Program-made: the position numbers and the translations under genes
Notes under the pieces: model-generated
What the model saw: only the letters and a program-made list of their open reading frames with translations
What the model was told of the DNA's origin: nothing
The model's database searches: none
Shown here: positions 34,281 through 46,956 of the stretch, piece after piece
Numbering within the stretch: position 1 is the first letter of the stretch
How the letters are laid out: every line of letters begins with the position of its first letter
Assembly: GCF_009727055.1 (NCBI RefSeq)
Contig: NC_052355.1
Coordinates: forward strand, 6,186,276 to 6,250,275
Length of the DNA: 64,000 nucleotides
Reading direction: 5' to 3'
From: Benincasa hispida
Lineage: Eukaryota; Streptophyta; Magnoliopsida; Cucurbitales; Cucurbitaceae

Positions 34281-35848
34281 TGATAACATTGAAAATGTGT
34301 TATCTAGCTCTGCTTGATTCAAGATTGTCCTAGGATTTTATATGCTTATTATGCTATTTTGTAGATATTGAACACTCAAGAGGTAGAATTGACCATTTGG
34401 AGTCATTCAGGGTTAATTTAAAGCAATTTGGAGTTAATTTGAGCATCTGGGCTTCAAAGGAGATAAACTACCAAAATGCCCCTAGAGCCAGCGTAACTAA
34501 TCTCCTCCAAGCGTAGAAGTACCTCAAAGACAGAAGCAACTCGTCGCCCATAACGTCGCTATGGTCCCTTTACACTACATCTTGACACTGCAAGACAGAA
34601 TGTTACATATCAAGATAGCGTAACAATGCTACACTCAACGTAGCTACGCTACGGATATTGATGAACAAAGAGATGCACGCACTGGTGAGAGCATAACGCT
34701 CAACGTCATAACATTGTAACATTACGCTACAACATGAAAAAACTAGCATTAGGTCTGTAATCTTTACGAACAAAAAGACGCAAGCTAGGGCATGAAAAAA
34801 CTGTCGTTTAGTGTTGCAACGCTACACCTTGTTTATAAATACTTTTCTTCGATTTTAGGTCAAAAAAGGAGAGATGAGCCGACTTTTACACCATTAGGCT
34901 CGATTTTGGCCATTCTTGGCCCAAACCCATGAGATATCTTCATGTTTTGCTTTGTAATCTTTATTTTGGCTTTGGGATTCATGTATTGATAAACGACTAA
35001 AGGCCCAAACGTCGTTTTGAGGTTTGTTGGGCATGTTCTATGGTTTAATGAGATTTTCTTTGTAATGTTCTTAGTTCTTTGTTTATGTTTGTTTTCTTTT
35101 CCTTGGTTAATTTTTAGGAAGGACATGCTTGTATATTTTAATTGACAACTAAATCGCTAATACTTGTATGTTCATTTGCCCCACGCTATGCATGTTGTAG
35201 GTATCTATAATTGTATCAATAGTATGCTTAATTTGAGTAGCAATAAGTTTTAGTTATAGTTATGGTTTTGATTGCAAGCTTTTCTAGGATCACCCAGTAA
35301 AAAAAGATAATGAAACCTAGGGAATAGCAATGCATTAGGTTAGATTTGGTCAATTTAATCTAATGTTCCAATCAATCCAAGTGCTTAATGCTATTAGCTA
35401 AGTGAATTGGCTTGCATGAAAACACTTAGTTAATTGAGGAATCGATGTCCGCATTGGTTATCCTTATGGAGTTTGTCTGGCTTTTCCAGACATTCGATTA
35501 GGCTTAATAATTTGGTAACCCTTGAACCTTGCATGATAAATCAATGAATTAATCCATAGAAAGTCCAACAACCTCTAAATCGGTGAAGTTAATTTCGTGT
35601 ATCTCTCTTTCAACCTATTTTATTTTTCAAACTTTTAATTCATGCAATTTAGTTTTCCTATCAACTCGATCTCAAAACCCCTTATTTTTCTACTTTCCAA
35701 AGATTAGTTTAACTTATAGAGTTTTATCTCAAACTCCATGTTGTTCGACCTGATCTTGCCACTAAAACCACTTGTAAGTTAAAGTGTTGGATTGTAAAAA
35801 TAAATATTATTTGATTGGTAGAAAGTCTCGACAACTTTCCCTCCATCA
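34281..35848 (+). repeat. G3 5' LTR (1568 bp) with primer site
   Basis: TGATAACATTG...CTCCATCA, followed by TGGTGCCATTGTCGGGGA at 35852-35869, a Gypsy-type primer site. The GC-richer middle 34480-34840 has many ACGCTACAACG-like words. The minus-strand frame at 34860-35126 is LTR and also partly present in the second LTR. Confidence 0.88.
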
Positions 35849-35869
35849 AAATGGTGCCATTGTCGGGGA

Positions 35870-37012
35870 GCCAATTAATTTCTCCTTGTTAGATTTATCT
35901 TGTAAACGTTAAAAATTCAAAAAAGATTTTTTTTTTGTGTCTACTTGTTTCTATTATGGCAGATGAACAATGCATCTATTATGCACTTCATGCAAGGCAA
36001 GTCGCTTATCGGAAGAAGAAGAGGTATGATAAATTCATGAGCTTAGAAATCAAGTATATAAACTAATCACTTTTGTTCGATATTTGTCTACTAGGAGCTC
36101 GTAGGATTTTGAGAAATGCAGAGTATGTTTGCTACAAGGTCATCGATCCGAAGCATTTCCTCAACTATCGCATGGCTCTATGCATGATGCTTGTCCCCCT
36201 TGGGAGTTGCCTAAACCGATTTTAATGTCGAAGCATGCTTCTTCTGCTCATTAAGATAAGTCTTTAGAGGAACTGGTTATGGATATTTCTAATAGCTCGT
36301 GTGTGTTTTCACAACAACTGTATAAGCAATAAGAGTTCTTAAGCTTCTAGTAGGACAGTATTTATTTCAGATTTGAGACTAGAATTGATATTTTGAGTCA
36401 GAGTGACCTTGTCGCTTAGGTTGTTGAATCAGTTGGGAGGCTAAACAAGCCCTTGTTATAGCCACCCTCTAAGACTGCTGAGTTGCGCAACAGTGAGGTA
36501 GATATCGTTCTTCTCTGTGTCTGCAGGAATCTCTTGAGTCTCACTTAGAGACCCAAACCTCTTTAGAAGTGGTGGATGACCTAGTCATGTAGCTTGTAGG
36601 TTTCGTACCGCCACTAAAGAGTCAACCAAAGTTAACCATCGTTTGTGACACTAAGGTCGAGTTCCTTGAGGGATTTTATTCATCAAGCAGCAAGGAGGAT
36701 ACATACCTTCTGCCATGTCCTGAACAAGCATGTGAGGTTAAGTATGAGCTCGAACTTCATCTCGAGGAGCTAACATGATAGAGTTAGAGGTTGCAAAGCC
36801 TTGTTCTGTTCTTCCCTATGGCATCTATTTTATTTTTGAATATTGCTTATCTCATCCTCATGAGTCTGAGTCTTTATTTCCAGTTGAGTTAATCGAGTTT
36901 GTTTTTATTTTTCTAAAAACACAAAAATTCAAAAATATTTCTAACTCCGAAGCCCTTGAATGCTTCAAAAGCTCGCTTCCTTGAAGCAATTTTATGGATT
37001 CAAGGAAGAAAG
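35870..37012 (+). pseudogene. G3 internal region, decayed
   Basis: A first ATG at 35956 opens 36 codons (MADEQCIYYALHARQVAYRK...) ending at TAA 36064, a usual place for gag start. Later frames such as 36775-36984 (69 codons) continue without a domain I can name. No zinc knuckle, protease or RT motif is seen. The region stops at 37012 where the family C LTR inserted and resumes at 56179. Confidence 0.5.
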
Positions 37013-38357
37013 TGTTGGGTTTTATGCTTTAAAACTCATAGTAAATGTTATTAATTGACTCTTTTCAATAAAGAGTTATAGATGTTAATTCAATAAATAT
37101 CATTGTGTTATTTTCTATTTTATCTTAATACCCTAAATCCAATAAACTAACATTCAAGGCTATCTTATGAGTCTTGAACTATATATGGAGACATACAGGG
37201 ATCAATGTTCAAGATACAGCCTAAAAGGTCTATAGTATAAAGATAAAGCTGGGTACCTCATCCTAGTGACACTATGGATACGACCCACTTTATATTTGAT
37301 TCAAATACAATGATCCAACGCGTTTGTGTAGGTGAAACGCGAGTGGGGTATTCTATGCAATGAGTTTGCATAAGATCGGACCGCGAAATAGTAATCACTA
37401 GATGTAACACTGTTAACTAGTTAGGTTTCTATTTCAATTAAATGACTTAGGCAACTGGTGACAGGAAATTAGAAGTCAATTTTACTCGAAAACTAAAATT
37501 CCTTGGATGCGGTATGCGATGCATGTTCCTAAGATATGCGTTGATAGTCATGCATCGATGGTCATTCGTTAGAGTGACTATACGTTAATCAAATGTATGT
37601 GATGACTATGCGTCCTGCCACAAGTTTTCTTATGTTCACGCCAAGTATAACATGAACGCAAGTTTCTTGGGTGATTCGAGGTCGAACACAGGGACTTGTA
37701 GCTATATGAATGCGGTGATGTGCATGTGGCGGTTTAATAAAAGAATGGAAGGGAGGTTGCTAAGTTAACCCTATTCCTACTCCTATATAACAGACAACGC
37801 AATGAGAATGTGCATGAGAGGTAGAGACTCGACAATACTTGACATGAAATAAATGTATGGGAAAATAGATAAAATGCGGAGATGATTTCCTTGCAACCCT
37901 TAAGAGTGTCCGCAAGGGCAACCTTAGTTAACGCAAGTCATGCGATCATGTAACACACATACAATAGTACCCCACCTCTCGGTGCGAATGCTATGGCTTC
38001 TAATGCTAGAACACATGCAATATATGCGATAAGTCTATAGGACCTGCACATAAGCCTCTATTCTTATTTATGCGATGAAAAAGTGACACACACACAAATA
38101 AGGCGACCACATAATCTCGCTTGCTTATGCCGATCTAATCTCACTTTCTCGAGTCTAGATTCTAACCTAGCTCTCTCAAGTCATTAGGTTCTTTCTTTAG
38201 ACTCTTTCTCGAGTAGCTCTAAATGGGTGTTGGGCACAACATAAAATAAGACAAATACATAAACTTGGTTGACGCAAGATTATTACTATCCCTAATGAAC
38301 AATGCATACATTACTTAATGCGACCAACCACTTACCTTCTCGGGTAGTTGGTTGTTG

Positions 38358-40885
38358 AAGAGAGAGATATGCAAAATAATTCAAAAACTTTGCGATGACT
38401 TATTCAAATGCGGTGTTGAACCTGATTACGCCCTTCGTTTTGGCTTACCCCCACGTGTGTCATGTGGGCATCCAACTTCGGTTGCGTTCCATATTCAACT
38501 CAACTCTTGTCTCGTTTGATTGGTTTGCTCCGGACAGAGAAGTTGCGCTTATGCATTGATCCTAGCGACTTGCCTTCATTTTGACTTGCCCTCACATGTA
38601 TCATGCGGACATCCAACTACGAGCAAGTACCTTTCACAACTTAACTCTTATCAACAAGGGTTTTGTTGGATTTTTGGCCCTTAATCTCAAATTAATTAAT
38701 TTTAATTAATTAATTGATCAATGTTTTGATGATAAAAAACTCAATTTTACCGAAACAAATCTATAGAGAAAATACTGTGGTGGATGATGTGGCATAACCA
38801 GACCATTTGCATGTAGACATGTGGTAGCATATTGGTTGAATGGTGGATCATTAAGAGATTAACATATGATGGACTTTTGATTTTTGGATTGATTTAAAAT
38901 AAAAAAAATGAAATTCAAAAATTCAAAAGGAAAATAAATTTAATATTATTTATGTTTGTGTCTAACGGCTAGTTTTTTACACATGGTATGTTTTTTATTT
39001 TTGGATTGACTTTAAAAAGAATTAATTTAAAAAGAAAATGAATTAAAAAGAAAATGAATTTAATATTATTTTATGTTTGTGTCTAACGGCTAGTTTTTGA
39101 CACATGGTATTTTTTTTATTTTTTGGATTAATTTTAAAAAGAAAAGGAATTTCAAAAGAAAAGGAATTTAATATTATATTTTGTTTGTATCTAACGGCTA
39201 GTTTAGTTTAAAATCTCCACCATTAATTTTTCTTTTCCAAAATCCAATGGTCCAAATTAATTGTGGTTTCTAAAAATTTTTCCATCTCTATATAAACCAT
39301 CTTCCTCTCCAAATTTTACATTTCATAATCCTCCAAATCTTAAAAGTTCTATTATTGCTCTCTCTAAGTTCCCAATTTTTTTTCTTTCATCTTATTCTTG
39401 AGAGAGTATTATTGTATTGTGAGGATAAACTTGTTGAGTGCTTAAACTTATAAATCCACTCTAGTGAGAGTTGTATTGTGTTCTTCAAAAATTCCAACAT
39501 TTGTAACGGTTTGATCCTAAACTGTAGAAAGGATCGGTTTTGCTCTTGAACCCGTAAAAGGAGTGGTGGTGTAATGGTTGGGCTCTAATCCGTGAAAAGA
39601 GTCGGAAAGATTTTATTCAAATTCCAAGAGGTGCTTGAGGAGTGGAGTAGGTAGAGTTTGACCGAACCACTAATAAAATTACGGTGTCTTCTTCTCTAAC
39701 TCTTTCCTTTTTATTTTTGTAATTAATTTAAGCAATTTATTGTATGTTTTAGTTTGTTCTTATTTATTTGTAAAATTTGATAGAATTAAATTATCACATT
39801 TTTTTTCATCTTATTTATTGCATAATTTGAATTTTTCTTATTATTTATAAAAAGTGTATTAATTAGTTTAATTGGGTTAATTTAGAAAAAAATGTTTAAT
39901 TAAACCCTATTCACCCCTCTAGGGTTGCCATTCGATCCAACAATTTCCCCATTGCATTTATAGTGGAGTTGTTATTCTCAAAAGCTCGCTTCACTTTTAT
40001 TTTTTCAATGATCACAATGCAATGAACACAATTCTTTGAGATCGCTACCACCCCTAAACTTAGAGGTTGGCAGCGTTCTCACTGCAAAGTTAAAAACAAA
40101 ATTACAAGATGCAGTAATAAATGTTTGAACAAAGGTTTGCACAAAATCAAACTTAAGACTTTAAAAATTGAAGAAGCTAATAAAAGTAAAGAATGCCTTG
40201 CGTTGATTAGTTAGAAGATGCAGTGAACTATACGTACCATCATAGAAACATCGCAAGACAACGCAATCGGGAAAAAAGAATTTCAAAAGGACAAGCATAC
40301 AAGATAACAAGAAAAGACCTTAGGCGGAATAATGCATGCGATCATGCGTTGGAATACACGTGATTGAAGCCATGCGTTGAAGGGTGAAAGGAATTCTTTT
40401 GTTGAACTACGAACCAAGGAGACTTATTGTTGCACCTACAAGAGCAAACGTACACAACAACCAAGGAAGCAACTATATATCCAAAATAACATTAAACATA
40501 AAAATAATCTAAACTAACAAAGCAAAGTAAAGATAGAGTAGAAGACGTCCCTAGAAAAATAGGAGTGTTGTCACCCCAAGGAGTCTTCCATATAGGAGAT
40601 GGTTCTCAACTGCTTGAGTCAAGTTGCTCTGACCATTGGAACTTCCGGCAATTGTTGGGCGCATGTTGGCCACCATGTGCTTAGAATTACCTTCAGTTCT
40701 TTTGTGACTGATTGCCCTTCTATCTTGGGGTCAATACTGGCTTTTAGCGCATCGCCTACACTTCAATATTGTTTGCAACTTAGTCGCCACAGCTGCAATA
40801 CTCCCAAGATAAAAATTTTGCTCGCAAGAACACAAAACTTAACAAACATTTAGTTTCCAAGTCCCTGACAACAGCGCCAAAAACT
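38358..40885 (-). mobile_element. G2 internal region, non-coding
   Basis: No recognisable gag, protease, RT or integrase in either strand, which suggests a large non-autonomous type. Two copies of a roughly 54 bp segment with CATGTGGGCATCCAACT or CATGCGGACATCCAACT lie at 38433-38486 and 38574-38627. A solo LTR interrupts it at 38664-39942. The 84-codon frame at 40599-40853 (plus strand) shows no domain. The primer site sits at the right edge. Confidence 0.6.
38664..39942 (+). mobile_element. Solo LTR with TGTTGGAT...ATCCAACA ends
   Basis: 1279 bp; starts TGTTGGATTTTTGGCCC and ends GCCATTCGATCCAACA, so the terminal 8 bases are perfect inverted repeats. A TATA box CTATATAAACC at 39288 is followed by a pyrimidine-rich leader. 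Between 38938 and 39205 a unit of roughly 115-120 bp (with TGTGTCTAACGGCTAGTTTTT) is repeated about 2.5 times. A 5 bp target duplication is not clear (GGTTT and ATTTC). Confidence 0.75.
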
Positions 40886-42332
40886 TGGTGACGGGAAATT
40901 AGAAGTCAATTTTACTCGACAACTAAAATCCCTTGGNNNNNNNNNNNNNNNNNNNNNNNNNNNNNNNNNNNNNNNNNNNNNNNNNNNNNNNNNNNNNNNN
41001 NNNNNNNNNNNNNNNNNNNNNNNNNNNNNNNNNNNNNNNNNNNNNNNNNNNNNNNNNNNNNNNNNNNNNNNNNNNNNNNNNNNNNNNNNNNNNNNNNNNN
41101 NNNNNNNNNNNNNNNNNNNNNNNNNNNNNNNNNNNNNNNNNNNNNNNNNNNNNNNNNNNNNNNNNNNNNNNNNNNNNNNNNNNNNNNNNNNNNNNNNNNN
41201 NNNNNNNNNNNNTGGGTGTTGCTGACTTTACTCATAGAAAGAATGTGTTAGCCACTAAAGGCGTTGCCGCAGCTTCACACTAAGAAAATAAGGTTACTCA
41301 CACCTCTACGCAACCACACCTCTCGATGGTTCTACATGCTTCATATCCCTAATCCACATGACTAAGTATGCAATACCCAAGCAATCCATTAAGTGTTGCA
41401 ATGAAAGTAAAGATGCTAAGCAAGAGGATGGAATGGAGTTGAAGGAAACAGAGAAGTGCATTGAAAACAAATGTATTAATTTCTTAATCACAAAATGTAT
41501 ACAATCAATATAAAAAAAAGAAAGGAAAAGGAAATGACCGGTAGAAGAAAGACTTGCTTCAGCGGATGTGCGTCAAGGCTGCCGGTGGTGCCATGATGGC
41601 GGGAACTGACTCTCTCGAGATCTAACTCGGTTGAAGGCTTCGTTGTCACTCGAATGGATGAAGAAGGTGAAGACTCTCAAGCGTCTTCTCACGATTTTTT
41701 CTGGATCACGGGAAAAATCCCCAGATTGAGGGATAATCTCGGACACAAGGATCCTCCTCGAATTATTTGAATTTCTGCTCATGGCTTTTATATGAGCTTG
41801 GGTTGCCGACAACATTATGAATTGCTCTGAGTCTGAAATTCGGGCGCTTAGTCCTTTCTGAACCTCTGCACCAAGCGTGGTAGGTAAATGTCAGATCAGC
41901 TTTGATTTTCTCGAGGTAAATGCGTTGATCCATTCATTGTATATGTTGTTGTCGCGTAGCCATAATCATTCAATGACCACTTATACCCAACTTACACGAT
42001 GACCCATCACTTGACGAGGCAACTCCCATGCGATGGACGCATAGGCTGATTACCGAACATCCACGCGTTGATCGATGCTTTTGCCTTTGTGGAGAGTTTC
42101 TCGTAAGCGGTCTCTATGCGGTGGTCCGGTTTTCCTTTTGCTCAATTTCCTGCATTAGCTACAAAAATAAAACATTGAATGCATAATAAAGCAAAATAAG
42201 GGTTAGGAGATTGACATGCTGATGGTGCAAATCTTTTCTCTGAATTCCTAGATAATTGCCGCATATCCTGCTAACAACCTTCATATTCTAAGTAAAAGGC
42301 CTAAGATGAATATGCATTTCTGCATGTCATCA
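40886..42332 (-). repeat. G2 middle LTR, with assembly gap
   Basis: Plus-strand sense TGGTGACGGGAAATTAG...CTGCATGTCATCA. Bases 40937-41212 are N. The part after the gap matches 43434-44609, but with many single-base losses relative to it (for example AACTCGGTT against AACTCCGGTT and GACCGGTAGAAG against GACCGGCTAGAAG), which looks like unpolished long-read sequence. Confidence 0.8.
40937..41212. other. Assembly gap (276 N)
   Basis: A run of N inside the G2 middle LTR. Alignment with the other two LTR copies predicts roughly 0.85-0.9 kb of missing sequence, so the N count is not the real size. Open frames called across it (40912-41283) are meaningless. Confidence 0.99.
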
Positions 42333-42530
42333 CACCCCCAAACTTAAAATCATGTTTGTCCTCAAGCATGCGTTATACTTAAGTAAAAGGCCTAAGATGA
42401 CATGCATTTCTTCCTAGCAGCTTCACAGAAGATCTTTTTGAAGAAAGCAGCCTAAACACAAAGGCTTGCCGGAACTAAACGCAATGCTCTCCTCCATTTA
42501 GGCTGCTTCTTCAAAAAGATCTTTTCGACG
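42333..42530. repeat. G2 polypurine tract and near-perfect hairpin
   Basis: 42333-42346 is the complement of a polypurine tract and is followed by CTCAAGCATGCG, the usual 3' internal end. 42429-42456 and 42497-42523 are inverted copies of a 27-base arm containing AAGATCTTTTTGAAGAA and GCAGCCTAAA, with one extra A in the left arm and a loop of about 40 bases. The next LTR begins at 42531 without its first 50 bases. Confidence 0.75.
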
Positions 42531-44609
42531 TGTATGCGATGCATGTTCCTAAGATATGCATTGATAGTCATGTGTTGATGGTCATGCGCTAGAGTGATAA
42601 TGCGTTACGAATGTATGCGATGACCATGTGTCTTGTCACAAGTTTTCTTGCGTTCACGCCAAGTATAACATGAACGCAAGTTTCTCGGGTAATCCGAGGT
42701 TGAACACAGAGACTTGTAGCTATATGAATGCGGTGATGTGCATGCGGCGGTTTAATAAAAGAATGGAAGGGAGGTTGCTAAGTTAACCCCACTCCTACTC
42801 CTATCTAACAGATAACGAAATGAGAATGTGCATGAGAGGTAGAGACTCAACAACATTTGACATGAAATAAATGTATGGGAAAATAGATAAAATGTGGAAA
42901 TGTTTTCATTGCAACCCTTAAGAGTGACTACAAAGGCAACTTTAATCAACGCGAGCCATGTGATCATGCAACACACATACAATAGTAAACCACCTCTTGG
43001 TGCGAATGCTACAGCATCTAATGCTAGAACGCATGTAATATATGCGATAAGTCTATAGGACCTATACATAAGCCTCTATTCTTATTTATGCGATGACAAA
43101 GTGACACACACACACAAATAAGGCGACCACATAATATCATACCAATTCCTAGGGTGCATGTGATGCAGTGTTGACAAACAGAGCTTATCTCTAAGTCTCT
43201 ATCTATTGCTTATGCCGATCTAATCTCGCTCTCTCGAGTCTAGATTCTAACCTAACTCTCTCAAGTCATTAGGTTCTTTCTTTAGACTCTTTCTCGAGTA
43301 GCTCTAAAGGGGTGTTGGGCACAACATAAAACAAGACAAACGCATAAACTTGGTTGATGCAAGATTATTACTATCTCTAATGAACAATGCATACATTGCT
43401 TAATGCGACTAACCACTTACCCTCTCGGGTAGTTGGTTGTTGCTGACTTTACTCATAGATAAGCAATGTGTTAGCCCATAAATAGGCGTTGCCGCAGCTT
43501 CACACTAAGAAAATAAGGTTACTCACACTCTCACGCAACTCACACCTCTCGATGGGTTGCTACATGCTTCATATCCCTAATCCACATGACTAAGTATGCA
43601 ATACCCAAGCAATCCCACTAAGTGTTGCAATGAAAGTAAAGATGCTAAGCAAGAGGATGGAAATGGAGTTGAAAGAAACAGAGAAGTGCATTGAAAACAA
43701 ATTGTATTAATTTCTTAATCACAAAATGTTATACAATACAATATAAGAAAAGAAATGAAAAGGAAATGACCGGCTAGAAGAAAAGACTTGCTTCAAGCGG
43801 ATGTGCGTCAAGGCTGCCGGTTGTGCCATGAATGGGCAGAGAAGCTGACTCTCTCAAGATCTAACTCCGGTTGAAGGCTCTGGTCGTCACTCGAAATGGA
43901 TGAAGAAGGTGAAGAACTCTCAAGCGTCTTCTCACGCATTTTTTCTGAATCACAGAGAAAATCCCCAGATTGAGGGATAATCTCCGAACTACAAGGATCC
44001 TCCTCGAATTATTTGAATTTCTGCTCATTGGCTTCTATTTATAGAGCTTGGGTTGCCGACAACATTTATGGATTGCTCTGAGTCTGACATTCGGCGCGTT
44101 AGTCCTTTCTGAACCTCTGCAACCAACGACGTGGTAGGTAAAATGTCAGTATCAGCTTTGGATTTTCTCGAGGTAGATGCGTTGATCCCATTAGTATGTG
44201 TTGTCGCGTAGCCATAATCATTCAATGACCACATAATACCGCAACTCTACACGATGACCTCAATGCTTGACGAGCGCAACTCCCATGCGATGGACGCATA
44301 CGGCTGATTACCGTAACATCCACGCGTTGATCGATGCGTTTGCCTTTTTGTTGGAGAGTTTCTCAGCATGCGGTCATCTATGCGGTGGTCCGGTTTCCGC
44401 GTTTGCGTCCATTTCCTGCATTAGCTACAAAAATAGAACATTGAATGCATAATAAACGCAAAATAATGGGTTAGTTGAGATTCGACATGCTGATTGGCGC
44501 AAACTCGTTTTCTCTTGAATTCCTAGTATAATTGTCGCATATCCTGCCTAACAACCTTCATAATTCTAAGTAAAAGACCTAAGATGATATGCATTTTTGC
44601 ATGCCATCA
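42531..44609 (-). repeat. G2 right LTR, nearly complete
   Basis: Matches 37511-38357 for its first part and 41213-42332 for its second, ending GCATGCCATCA next to the target duplication GCAAC. Open frames in it (42752-43069, 44025-44234, 44267-44452) are shared with the other copies and have no domain. Confidence 0.8.
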
Positions 44610-44967
44610 GCAACTTAGTCTTAATCCTGAATGGGATTGTCCTTTGATTTTTATGGGTGAGGGTGGCCAACTTGTCGACTTAATATGCCTATCATTTTGG
44701 GGACAAGATCGAGTGGGGAACTGGGAACATAATAATACAATATGAAATTCACTTATTCTCGTCTTTGGGTAAGTAGATGAGTGTTCCCTTAAGTGGTGTC
44801 TCCAGGACTTGAACAAAGGGTCCTATCCTCTCATTGACCTGAGAGGGTTTCTTTTTATTGGTTGGACCATAAATAGGTTGTTCATTAGAGGAGCACTGAT
44901 ACTTAAGGAGTCAGAAGTAACCCAAGGGTAAAATGGTAATTTGACATAGTTGTAGTCATGAACACTC

Positions 44968-46956
44968 TGTTGGGGTTGATGCCTAAATCTCGTAGATTCT
45001 AGTAGATTATAAACACCTGTATGAACAAACGTTATCTGATGTAATAATATGAGATATTTTCTTCACTACAATCTTTGATATATGAGATATTTAAGTTGTA
45101 TTAACCACAAACTAATAAACTAAGATCCCTGGTTATCATTGTAACTTAAGCATGTATGCGATGACATAAAAGTGGATCGTGCTTGAAGTGATAACCTAAA
45201 TGGTCTGTAGTAGATAGATAAAGGAGGGAAACCTTATCTTGTTGACACTACGAGTGTGGCCCACTTTGTAGATGTTACAAGTGTTGTAAAGTACTACAAA
45301 TGGTTTGATCCTGACCATTCATGTATTAGGCATGCGAGCGGGGATGCTCTATATAAAAGAGTTCGTATAAGACTAGACTACAAAATGTTTAATCTCGTTA
45401 TATAACACCGTTCATGATAGAGACTTTCATTTCACTAGGATGACCATAGGTAACATGACTTTATCCTAAGTAAGTTGAGAACTCGTGCCTATGAGGGCGG
45501 TTCTTTTATTTGTATAGGTGCGAGTGGCCAGACTGCTAACTCAAACCTACGACTTTGGGAATTCGTCTGATTGAGGAGCTGGGAACTCAGCTACACAAAA
45601 TGAAATTCACTCCTTCCCCGATTTAGGGTAAGTAGATAAATTGCTACCTTAAGGGCTGATTTCGGGACTTGAACAATGTGGCGCCATACCTTCTCTTGGC
45701 TCGAGAAGGATTTACTCATAGTAGAACTATGATTTATTATTCACTAGAGGAATCAGTGGTACTTAATGAGTTAGATGTAATTATAGAGGCAAAACAGTAA
45801 ATTGGCCTAGTTGTACTTACGAGTGATTTGTGAAGGGTCATCGTACTATTGATTGGTTATATCCAATGGACATAGAAATATATCTGTAGCATGAAGAGTG
45901 CAGTTGTCGGTCTTTAGTGGAATGCCCGGCAGTTAACAAATGATGAATATCGTGATTAAAGAATTTAGTCAGTTATTCACGTACTGTTGGAGCTTCAAGC
46001 TATGGGTCCATAAGGTCCCCTTCATAGCTTAATGGATTCATGTTGAGAATAAGTTTTTGGGTTAGTTTGAAATGTTCAAATTAACAAGAGGAAATTTGAT
46101 TATATATGATATGATTAAATTGCATCAATTACATGAGATATAATTGACTCAATGTATTAGATACATTAATGGGAGGAATTATTATTATTTGCTATAAGGG
46201 AGAAAATAACTATGGTTTGCATGAGATGTGATATTAAAACTATGTGTTATGAATATATTGATTATATTTGTAATTAAATCAATTATAGGATAATTAGTTA
46301 CGGTTTTTTCTCCCATAACTAACTTAGTGGGAAGTTATGATCAGTTATGATAACTGATGAATAAAATGAAAATTGTTTTCATTTTTACATTAAGCGATCA
46401 TTAAGAGATTGAGAATCGTGCAATCAAAATATATAGCTATACGATAGTTTGAGAGCATATATGATTGTGTAAGAGTTTTCTACACGATAGTCACTTATCT
46501 TCTAAACGATCGAGTACACTATCTATGCAATAGACTAAAACCATCTCCCACTAACTCGATCGTCTATATGATCTGTCTAGATCCTTCTATTCTCCACCAA
46601 ATCATATAGAGCCCACAACTCCTGGATTCTCACACCGAGAATACCAAGGTAGCCTGCTGGATGTGTTTGTTTCGTGTTCGAGGGTCGAGTGTAGATTGGT
46701 TATTGTTCGAGGAGATTATTGAGGCCTGACATTCGTGTTTGGTGAACAATCGTGCAGTGAAGTTTGAAGGAACGAGAAGAATATTTATTCAAGGGTAAGT
46801 TTACTTGAACCTTAGCATTTCCCTTTTGAAGCATGCTATAATTTAGAGTTTTTGCATAACTATTACTGTTTGATTGTAAATGTGTATGTTCTGCCACAAT
46901 GGGGTTTGGAACGATCTTACTTCCACTCACGGGTCTCTTTATTAAGATTTCCTTCA
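44968..46956 (+). repeat. Element A 5' LTR (1989 bp)
   Basis: TGTTGGGGTTGATGCC...GATTTCCTTCA, directly before ATTGGTATCAGG. The part 46385-46600 has clustered CGATCGT/CGATTGT words. The minus-strand frame 46700-46957 reappears at 54871-55125 in the other LTR and is not a gene. Confidence 0.92.

Larger units (their letters stand above)
37456..44609 (-). mobile_element. Gypsy-like composite G2 with three LTRs
   Basis: A single insertion with a perfect 5 bp target duplication GCAAC (37451-37455 and 44610-44614). It contains three direct LTR copies: 37456-38357 (cut short), 40886-42332 (with a run of N) and 42531-44609 (lacking about the first 50 bases). The middle LTR has a primer site on its left (complement of 40861-40885, TTTTTGGCGCTGTTGTCAGG) and a polypurine tract on its right (42333-42346), so it serves as 5' LTR of one copy and 3' LTR of another. 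The internal DNA has no gag or pol, so it needed enzymes from elsewhere. Confidence 0.85.

Noticed and set aside
38664..39942. Target duplication for this solo LTR
   Set aside because: GGTTT and ATTTC do not match; the LTR ends are clear but the duplication is not.
40912..41283. Open frames on both strands with mostly unknown residues
   Set aside because: They are produced by the run of N.
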